Source: an uncultured Clostridia bacterium (lineage in GTDB: Bacteria; Bacillota; Clostridia; Oscillospirales; Ruminococcaceae). From it: a stretch of 11,717 bases of DNA. The notes under the pieces were generated by a model. The model ran no database searches. It saw only the letters and a list, made by a program, of their open reading frames with translations, and was not told the origin of the DNA. The stretch is taken from contig CANRDG010000054.1 of assembly GCA_947629275.1 (NCBI GenBank), positions 1 to 11,717 on the forward strand. The letters are read 5' to 3'. How positions within the stretch are numbered: the first letter of the stretch is position 1; each line of letters opens with the position of its first letter. Below, one piece after another: positions 6,790 through 11,717 of this stretch. The translations under genes and the position numbers were made by a program.

Positions 6790-7854
6790 ATGAAGAAAAA
6801 GAGCAGGCTACTCAGAGTAATTAAGTGGACAGCAATTATTATCTTGCTGCTTATTGTGATCTTCTTTTTAGTCAGAGCTATAGGAAAAGCTGTCTTGAAT
6901 AAAACTCCCGACGGCGGTATCAACGAGTCGATGTACATTGACGTAAACGGCACAAAGCAGTGGATAAGTATTTATAGTGAGGACAAGGATAATCCCGTAT
7001 TGTTATATTTACACGGTGGGCCGGGTTCTTCAACGAGCCATCTGGATTATGTTATTACAAGAAAATGGGCAGATGTATATACGGTAGTGACTTGGGATCA
7101 GCGCAATTGTGGAAAGAGCTATGATAAAGATCAAAACGATACCACCTTGACAAAAGAAATGCTTTTGACCGACGGAAAAGAAGTTACGGAATTTGTATTG
7201 AATTATCTGTCAAAAGATAAACTGACCGTTTTAGGTCATTCGTGGGGGAGCATTTACGGCGCAAATTTAGTGCTTGAATATCCCGAGTATTATGATTGCT
7301 TTATCGGCACGGGGCAGCTCGTAGACTGCTTGGATAATGAAGCTGCTTTCAAGCAGGAAGCCTATAAATGGGCGCAGGGCGATGAGGAAATGCTGGATAT
7401 GGTGAACAAGCTCACGCCGGAAAATGCTGATGCAGAACATTATTCAATAAAAAACACCATTATGAATAAATACGGCTATGATATGATGGCAAACGGCGCT
7501 GATTACAGTCTGATACCGACGGTAATTTTTAATCCGTACTATTCCGTTGCCGATTGGGTCAGATTTCTCAGTACTGATAACAGTTGTTATATGGATTTTA
7601 TTTCATCAGATGAATTTGCGGCTTTCTCACTTAAAGACAAGCTTGACTATCAGGTGCCTTTTTATAACATAAACGGCGATAAAGATTATCAGACAAATTA
7701 CAAACTGGCGCAGGAATATTTTGATAAAGTAAATGCGCCGTACAAGCAGATGTTCATCATGGAAAACATGACACACGGGTTATTAGAATCTGATTCTGAG
7801 GGGTTTTCTGAAATACTGCACCAAATTGCAGAAACAGAAAGAGAACGCGGATAG
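6790..7854 (+). CDS. Membrane-anchored alpha/beta hydrolase, prolyl-iminopeptidase-like (S33)
   Basis: A 354-residue protein with a basic N-terminus and a single hydrophobic helix (about 10-31), followed by an alpha/beta-hydrolase domain. HGGPG (75-79), the S33 peptidase oxyanion motif, TWDQRNCGKS (about 101-110) and the elbow GHSWGS (149-154, Ser152) closely follow the prolyl-iminopeptidase family. The likely acid is in GDKDYQT (297 or 299) and the His is in NMTHG (329). The helix could be an uncleaved anchor or a signal peptide, so the domain probably lies outside the cell, where it could trim proline-containing peptides; that is inference. The start ATG 6790 has GAGGGG six bases upstream and lies 2 bases after the GNAT stop. 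The gene is visibly richer in A/T, with A/T-ending codons, than the genes before it, suggesting a separate origin. A terminator follows. Confidence 0.85.
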   Translation: MKKKSRLLRVIKWTAIIILLLIVIFFLVRAIGKAVLNKTPDGGINESMYIDVNGTKQWISIYSEDKDNPVLLYLHGGPGSSTSHLDYVITRKWADVYTVVTWDQRNCGKSYDKDQNDTTLTKEMLLTDGKEVTEFVLNYLSKDKLTVLGHSWGSIYGANLVLEYPEYYDCFIGTGQLVDCLDNEAAFKQEAYKWAQGDEEMLDMVNKLTPENADAEHYSIKNTIMNKYGYDMMANGADYSLIPTVIFNPYYSVADWVRFLSTDNSCYMDFISSDEFAAFSLKDKLDYQVPFYNINGDKDYQTNYKLAQEYFDKVNAPYKQMFIMENMTHGLLESDSEGFSEILHQIAETERERG

Positions 7855-7856
7855 AG

Positions 7857-7883
7857 GCTAGAAATAGCTTTCTATAGCTTTTT
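7857..7883 (+). terminator. Terminator closing the T-box operon
   Basis: GCTA-GAAA (7857-7864) pairs with TTTC and TAGC (7869-7878), with a two-base bulge and a four-base loop, followed by TTTTT (7879-7883). It lies directly after the hydrolase stop and separates the operon from thrS. Confidence 0.75.
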
Positions 7884-8063
7884 GCGAACTTTCCAAAACG
7901 CACATCTTGCTTCTAGCAGCCCACCCTCAGACCACCCGGAGCAGAAGTTGCTGGCAGCATATTCTTCCAGCGGCGTGTGGGGCGAGTGAGGCTTTTAGGG
8001 AATGGTGTACTTTTAATGTAGTATTATAAGTGGAAGAGTGCGCTTGAATGTGGGGCAGCAAAG
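7884..8063 (+). other. Intergenic stretch upstream of thrS, no feature recognised
   Basis: I see no gene with a ribosome site, no tRNA and no T-box parts here. A TATTATAAG near 8019-8028 could be a -10, but no matching -35 is visible. The promoter for thrS is therefore not located. Confidence 0.4.
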
Positions 8064-8125
8064 AAAAAAGCCCGTCACACCGCAAGGTGTGCGCCGCCGA
8101 TCGTTTATGGCGGCGAGGGGTTTTT
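8064..8125 (+). terminator. Branched terminator or attenuator in front of thrS
   Basis: A closing stem of A-run plus GCCC (8064-8073) with GGGG plus TTTTT (8117-8125) encloses two perfect hairpins: CACACC-GCAA-GGTGTG (8076-8091, GNRA tetraloop) and CGCCGCC with GGCGGCG (8092-8098 and 8109-8115). The A-run and T-run allow action in both directions. It ends 92 bases before the thrS ATG, so it either stops readthrough from upstream or attenuates a thrS transcript that starts in the preceding gap. I cannot tell which. Confidence 0.75.
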
Positions 8126-8217
8126 CAGGCGGCTTGGAGGCTAAAGCCGACAAGACGATGCGTAAGCAGCGATTTAATACAGTCAATATTTTTATGTACC
8201 ACTAGGAGGGTAAAATT

Positions 8218-10164
8218 ATGATAAACTTAACACTTAAAGACGGCAGTGTGAAAACTGTCGAAAATGCTATGCCTGCAAGCGAGATCGTCAAGGGCATCGG
8301 CATGGGACTTTACAAGGCGGCTTGCTGCGTGAAGATCAACGGCGAGGTGAAAGACCTTCGCACCGTTATTGACGGCGACTGCACTTTTGAGGTGCTTACT
8401 TTTGACTCGAAAGCCGGCAAGGAGACCTTCAGGCACACGGCTTCGCACCTTATGGCGCAGGCTGTTAAAAATTTATACCCTGCTGCGAAACTCGCCCGAG
8501 GACCTGCTACAGACACGGGATTTTACTACGATTTTGACGTTGAAAAGCCGTTCACGCCGGAAGACCTTACCAAAATCGAGGCAGAGATGAAACGCCTTGT
8601 TAAAGAGGATTACGAACTGGAGCGTTTTGAACTCTCCGCAGACGAGGCAATTAAGCTCATGCAAGAGCGCGGCGAGGACTACAAGGTAGAACTCATCAAA
8701 AAGCACGACGACCGCGGCGAGAAGCTGTCGTTTTACAAGCAGGGTGATTTTATCGACCTTTGCGCAGGTCCGCACATTATGAGCATTGGCGCGATAAAGG
8801 CGTTCAAGCTGACCGCCTGCACGGGCGCATACTGGGGCAAGGCTGAGGACGGCATACAGATGTGCCGCGTATATGGTACTGCTTTCCCGAAAGCCTCTAT
8901 GCTGGACGAATTTTTGAAGCAGCAGGAAGAAGCGAAGCTGCGCGATCACAACAAGATAGGCAGAGAGCTTGAATACTTCACGACGGTAGATTACATCGGT
9001 CAGGGCTTGCCTATAATGCTGCCCAAGGGCGCGCGCGTTATACAGCTTATGCAGAGGTGGATAGAGGATTTGGAGCAGTCTAAAGGCTGTATGCTTACCA
9101 AAACGCCGCTGTTTGCAAAGCGCGATCTTTACCGTATTTCGGGTCACTGGGATCACTATCTTGACGGTATGTTCGTACTGGGCGACCCGCACGACGAGGA
9201 GAAAGAGTGCTTTGCTCTGCGCCCTATGACCTGCCCGTTCCAGTATCAGGTATTTCTTAACAGGCAGCGTTCTTACAAAGAATTGCCTATGCGCCTTGTT
9301 GAGACTTCCACGCTTTTTAGGAACGAGGACAGCGGCGAAATGCACGGTCTTATAAGGGTAAGGCAGTTTACTATATCGGAGGGTCACTACATTCTGCGCC
9401 CCGATCAGCTTGAAGAAGAATTCCGCGGCTGCTTGGAGCTTGCTAAATACTGTCTTGATACTGTGGGACTTCTGGAAGACTGCACGTTCAGGTTCTCGCA
9501 GTGGGATCCTGCAAATCCCAACAACAAGTACGAGGGTACGCCCGAGCAATGGGATCACGCTCAGGCGGCTATGAAGAAGATACTTGATGACATAGGTCTT
9601 GAATACGACATCGGCATTGACGAGGCTGCATTCTATGGCCCGAAGCTTGACATACAGTACAAAAACGTTTACGGCAAGGAAGACACGCTTGTTACGATAC
9701 AGATAGATATGCTGCTTGCCGAGAGGTTCGGTATGTACTATGTTGACAAGGACGGTCAGAAGAAGCTGCCGTACATTATACACAGGACATCGCTGGGCTG
9801 CTATGAGAGAACGCTGGCGTATATGCTTGAAAAGTATGCAGGGGTACTGCCTTTGTGGCTCGCGCCCGAACAGGCAAGAATTATGACGATAGGCGATGAA
9901 CATCTTGAATACGCAAACAAGCTGGCGCAGGACATGACCGCTAAGGGCATGAGAGTAACTGTTGACGGTCGTGACGAGAACATCGGCACGAAGATAAAGG
10001 GCGCACGCCTTGAAAGGATACCGTACATGGTGATAATCGGCGACAAGGAGATGCAGAGCGGCTGCGTTTCGGTGCGTTCGAGAAAAGAGGGCGAGCTTGG
10101 CGCGCTCGACAGGGCTGCGTTTATTGAAAAGCTGGAGCAGGAGATAGTTACAAAGGCAAAGTAG
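8218..10164 (+). CDS. thrS: Threonine--tRNA ligase
   Basis: Charges tRNA-Thr in the cytoplasm. It has 648 residues, full length. Order: TGS domain (about 1-62); editing domain with HTASH (H73, H77) and DLCAGPH (C182, H186), matching the hydrolytic editing site; class II catalytic core with zinc ligands C339 (RPMTCPF), H390 (SEGHYI) and H522 (IHRTSLG), motif 2 near FRNEDSGEMHGLIRVRQF (367-384) and motif 3 near LGCYERT (526-532); then the anticodon-binding domain (about 545-648). The start ATG has AGGAGGG just upstream. The core wording (RNEDSGEMHGLIRVRQFT, HRTSLGCYERT) differs from the classical Escherichia/Bacillus ThrS type and fits a divergent clostridial branch. No T-box is seen in its leader. 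hisA starts 11 bases after its stop. Confidence 0.97.
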   Translation: MINLTLKDGSVKTVENAMPASEIVKGIGMGLYKAACCVKINGEVKDLRTVIDGDCTFEVLTFDSKAGKETFRHTASHLMAQAVKNLYPAAKLARGPATDTGFYYDFDVEKPFTPEDLTKIEAEMKRLVKEDYELERFELSADEAIKLMQERGEDYKVELIKKHDDRGEKLSFYKQGDFIDLCAGPHIMSIGAIKAFKLTACTGAYWGKAEDGIQMCRVYGTAFPKASMLDEFLKQQEEAKLRDHNKIGRELEYFTTVDYIGQGLPIMLPKGARVIQLMQRWIEDLEQSKGCMLTKTPLFAKRDLYRISGHWDHYLDGMFVLGDPHDEEKECFALRPMTCPFQYQVFLNRQRSYKELPMRLVETSTLFRNEDSGEMHGLIRVRQFTISEGHYILRPDQLEEEFRGCLELAKYCLDTVGLLEDCTFRFSQWDPANPNNKYEGTPEQWDHAQAAMKKILDDIGLEYDIGIDEAAFYGPKLDIQYKNVYGKEDTLVTIQIDMLLAERFGMYYVDKDGQKKLPYIIHRTSLGCYERTLAYMLEKYAGVLPLWLAPEQARIMTIGDEHLEYANKLAQDMTAKGMRVTVDGRDENIGTKIKGARLERIPYMVIIGDKEMQSGCVSVRSRKEGELGALDRAAFIEKLEQEIVTKAK

Positions 10165-10175
10165 GAGTGAAAGAT

Positions 10176-10943
10176 ATGAAGTTCCGTCCGTGCATTGACA
10201 TACACAACGGCAGGGTAAAGCAGATAGTTGGCTCTACTCTGCTGGGGGAAAATGCGGCAGAAAATTTTGTTTCAGACCTTGGCGCGGCGCATTTTGCGAA
10301 GATGTACCGCCGTGACGGTCTGACGGGCGGACACGTTATTCTTCTCAACGCTAGGGGCACGGAGTTTTACGAAGCTGACAAGCGGCAGGCGTTTGAGGCT
10401 TTTAAAGAGTACCCGGGCGGCTTGCAGGTCGGCGGAGGGATAGACGATGAAAACGCCGCGGAGTTTTTAAGTGCAGGCGCGAGCCACGTTATAGTGACGT
10501 CGTTTGTGTTCAGAGGCGGCGCGCTCGACAGGGAGGCTCTTGGCAGGCTTATAAAGAAAGTGGGCAAGGAGCGCATTGTGCTTGACCTTAGCTGCAAGAA
10601 GTTTGGCGGCGAATATTTTGTTATGACCGACCGCTGGAGCGTTAAAAGCGACATGGTGCTGAGTGAAAGCACGGTGCAGGGGCTGTCGGAAAGCTGCGCG
10701 GAACTGCTTGTGCACGCTGTTGACGCGGAGGGCAAGTCGCGCGGGATAGACGGCGATTTAGTGAAGATACTGGCGGCGAGCGATGTACCCGTGACATACG
10801 CAGGGGGAATTTCGTCGTACAGTGACATTGAGCGGCTCGGCGAATTAGGCGGCGGAAAGGTCGATTTTACGGTAGGTTCCGCGCTTGACATCTTCGGAGG
10901 GAAGATGGAGTATGAGGTGCTGGCGAGGAGATACGGAAAATAG
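10176..10943 (+). CDS. hisA: HisA, 1-(5-phosphoribosyl)-5-[(5-phosphoribosylamino)methylideneamino]imidazole-4-carboxamide isomerase, eukaryotic type
   Basis: Amadori isomerase of the fourth histidine-biosynthesis step; a single (beta/alpha)8 barrel of 255 residues. Catalytic Asp8 lies in RPCIDIHNGRVKQIVG, and the second Asp (137) in IVLDLSCKK. Phosphate-binding loops are LQVGGGI (83-89), YAGGISS (208-214) and VGSALDIFGG (233-242). The wording (HNGRVKQIVG, AKMYRRD, VIVTSFVF, GKVDFTVGSALDIFGG) follows fungal/plant His6-type HisA rather than the usual bacterial HisA (DLxxGxxVRL). The start is ATG 10176, with AGGAG overlapping the thrS stop at 10163-10167; GTG 10167 overlaps that ribosome site and is rejected. 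It sits alone behind thrS, with no other his genes in view. Confidence 0.9.
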   Translation: MKFRPCIDIHNGRVKQIVGSTLLGENAAENFVSDLGAAHFAKMYRRDGLTGGHVILLNARGTEFYEADKRQAFEAFKEYPGGLQVGGGIDDENAAEFLSAGASHVIVTSFVFRGGALDREALGRLIKKVGKERIVLDLSCKKFGGEYFVMTDRWSVKSDMVLSESTVQGLSESCAELLVHAVDAEGKSRGIDGDLVKILAASDVPVTYAGGISSYSDIERLGELGGGKVDFTVGSALDIFGGKMEYEVLARRYGK

Positions 10944-11010
10944 TGAATGGAAAGAAACTTCGGAGAGGGTTCTTCTGCACTTGGCGGTTACAAAGCAGGT
11001 AATCAAGTGT

Positions 11011-11052
11011 AGTGAAGAGTGAATAACGAATAATGAATAGCGAAGAGTTAAG
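11011..11052. repeat. Six tandem degenerate heptamers
   Basis: Consecutive 7-base units AGTGAAG, AGTGAAT, AACGAAT, AATGAAT, AGCGAAG and AGTTAAG share the pattern A-R-Y-G-A-A-K, except one T in the last unit. They lie in the hisA 3' gap just before a GC-rich hairpin. Confidence 0.75.
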
Positions 11053-11054
11053 GA

Positions 11055-11075
11055 GCGGCTTGCGCCGCAAATTTT
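11055..11075 (+). terminator. GC-rich hairpin after hisA, possible terminator
   Basis: GCGGC (11055-11059), a TTGC loop and GCCGC (11064-11068), followed by AAATTTT. The T-run is short and offset, so termination is uncertain; it may instead be part of the heptamer repeat unit. Confidence 0.4.
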
Positions 11076-11127
11076 AAAAACTTATGACTTTGTAAATATG
11101 CCGTAAATGTGTGGGGATCAAAAAGAT

Positions 11128-11206
11128 AGCCGGCAGAATATTCTTACATCAACGCTTTATACTGGCGAAACTAATATTAGCAGGCGGCAGACTTTACTGA
11201 CATAAA
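11128..11206. repeat. Imperfect 25-bp direct repeat with two palindromes upstream of the SRPBCC gene
   Basis: The copies at 11128-11152 and 11182-11206 begin AGCCGGCAGA and AGGCGGCAGA; I count 19 of 25 identical positions with a period of 54. The same segment holds two perfect 10-bp palindromes, AGAATATTCT (11135-11144) and CTAATATTAG (11171-11180), 36 bp centre to centre. They could be operator sites or remains of a local duplication. No clear promoter was found with them. Confidence 0.45.
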
Positions 11207-11231
11207 TCGAAAGATGTGGAGGAAATTGATC

Positions 11232-11624
11232 ATGGCTGATTCAACGATAAAGGCTGTATTTACGGCAAACATACAAAAGGTCTGGAATGTTGTCACTTCT
11301 TTGGAGAATTATCAATGGAGAAGTGACCTGAGCAGAATAGAGGTCATAAATGAAAAACAGTTTGTTGAATATACGAAAGAAGGATTTCCTACAACATTTA
11401 CGATAACTGCAACAGAGATATATAAGCGTTGGGAATTTGACATAGAAAACAGTAATATTTATGGGCATTGGATCGGCACATTTAGTGAAACAAACGGAAA
11501 GAGTGAAGTTGTTTTTACAGAAGATGTTACTGCAAAGAAATGGTTCATGAAACCTTTTGTAAAATCATTTCTAAAAAAGCAACAGGAGCAATATATAGCT
11601 GATTTGAAAAAAGCATTACAGTAG
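11232..11624 (+). CDS. SRPBCC (Bet v1/START-like) domain protein
   Basis: A 130-residue single-domain protein of the SRPBCC ligand-binding superfamily, similar to the polyketide-cyclase/AHSA1-like members. It opens with STIKAVFTANIQKVWNVVTSLENYQWRSD, the usual first strand plus Vxx(A/V)W helix. Strands with FTITATEIYKRWEFDIEN and a GTFSETNGKSEVVFTEDV hairpin follow, and the protein closes with a long C-terminal helix (KPFVKSFLKKQQEQYIADLKKAL). The start is ATG 11232, with GGAGG (11218-11222) nine bases upstream; ATG 11214 precedes that site. It ends in two consecutive TAG codons. The gene is AT-rich compared with thrS and hisA, which may mean later acquisition. Its ligand is unknown and the neighbours do not help. 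Confidence 0.8.
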   Translation: MADSTIKAVFTANIQKVWNVVTSLENYQWRSDLSRIEVINEKQFVEYTKEGFPTTFTITATEIYKRWEFDIENSNIYGHWIGTFSETNGKSEVVFTEDVTAKKWFMKPFVKSFLKKQQEQYIADLKKALQ

Positions 11625-11717
11625 TAGAATTTTGATTTACCATAATAAGCGTTTCACGCAAATACAACTGCCCTCTCAGAACGTTCAAAAGCGTGTGAGG
11701 TAAGCAGGATATAATAA
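11625..11717. other. Right-edge intergenic stretch
   Basis: No ORF is visible. A weak pairing of CCTC (11672-11675) with GAGG (11697-11700) has no T-run. TATAAT at 11710-11715 could be a -10, but no -35 is found at a suitable distance. Confidence 0.3.

Noticed and set aside
7855..7995. Short - strand open stretch reading PLEEYAASNFCSGWSEGG
   Set aside because: No start codon follows the upstream in-frame stop, and there is no ribosome site; at most a remnant of something.
7884..8217. Second T-box in front of thrS
   Set aside because: No TGGNACC-like bulge, no specifier stem and no antiterminator alternative to the 8064-8125 structure could be found; ATGGTGTAC near 8003 is not flanked by the needed pairing.
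8473..9903. 476-residue open frame on the - strand
   Set aside because: It is entirely antisense to thrS, whose conserved catalytic and editing motifs define the true frame; the frame is a by-product of codon bias.
11684..11715. Promoter at the right edge (TTCAAA and TATAAT)
   Set aside because: The spacing is 20 bp and the -35 is poor; the downstream gene is outside the window.

Overview
The window looks like chromosome from a low-to-moderate GC Firmicute, most likely an Oscillospiraceae/Ruminococcus-type clostridium. This is inferred from strong AGGAGG-type ribosome sites, consensus sigma-A promoters, RNase Y, a T-box leader, clostridial-type O-antigen ligase and ThrRS sequences, and a tandem heptamer repeat in an intergenic gap. 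I see no phage, IS element, CRISPR array, tRNA or rRNA.

Layout. (1) 1-116: the last codons of an unidentified + strand gene and a strong terminator. (2) 130-439: a compact locus not visible as a conventional ORF. A promoter drives a 36-residue hydrophobic peptide gene (245-355) that ends in a hairpin terminator. Facing it on the - strand is a perfect TTGACA-17-TATAAT promoter that would make a short RNA antisense to the peptide mRNA's 3' end. This is the architecture of a type I toxin-antitoxin system. (3) 450-3708, - strand: a polytopic O-antigen ligase/polymerase-family protein and rny (RNase Y), with a hairpin between them and a perfect sigma-A promoter before rny.

(4) 3841-7883, + strand: a promoter divergent from rny, then a T-box riboswitch whose specifier reads as ACC and whose bulge begins UGGA, both consistent with tRNA-Thr. 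After it come five closely packed genes: GNAT acetyltransferase, three-helix membrane protein, membrane-anchored lipase-like hydrolase, second GNAT, and membrane-anchored prolyl-iminopeptidase-like hydrolase. A terminator closes the run. (5) 7884-8217: a non-coding gap holding a large branched terminator. (6) 8218-10943: thrS followed closely by a stand-alone hisA of the eukaryotic type, probably one transcript. (7) 10944-11717: a gap with a tandem heptamer repeat, a hairpin and palindromes, then an AT-rich SRPBCC-domain gene and an empty end.

How it fits together: the unexpected arrangement is that an apparently threonine-specific T-box sits in front of an acetyltransferase/hydrolase operon, while thrS, the usual T-box target, lies about 4 kb downstream behind two terminators and has no recognisable T-box. 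Either the accessory operon is really controlled by tRNA-Thr charging, or genes were inserted between thrS and its original leader. The type I toxin-antitoxin candidate at the left end is the other element that gene calling would miss.
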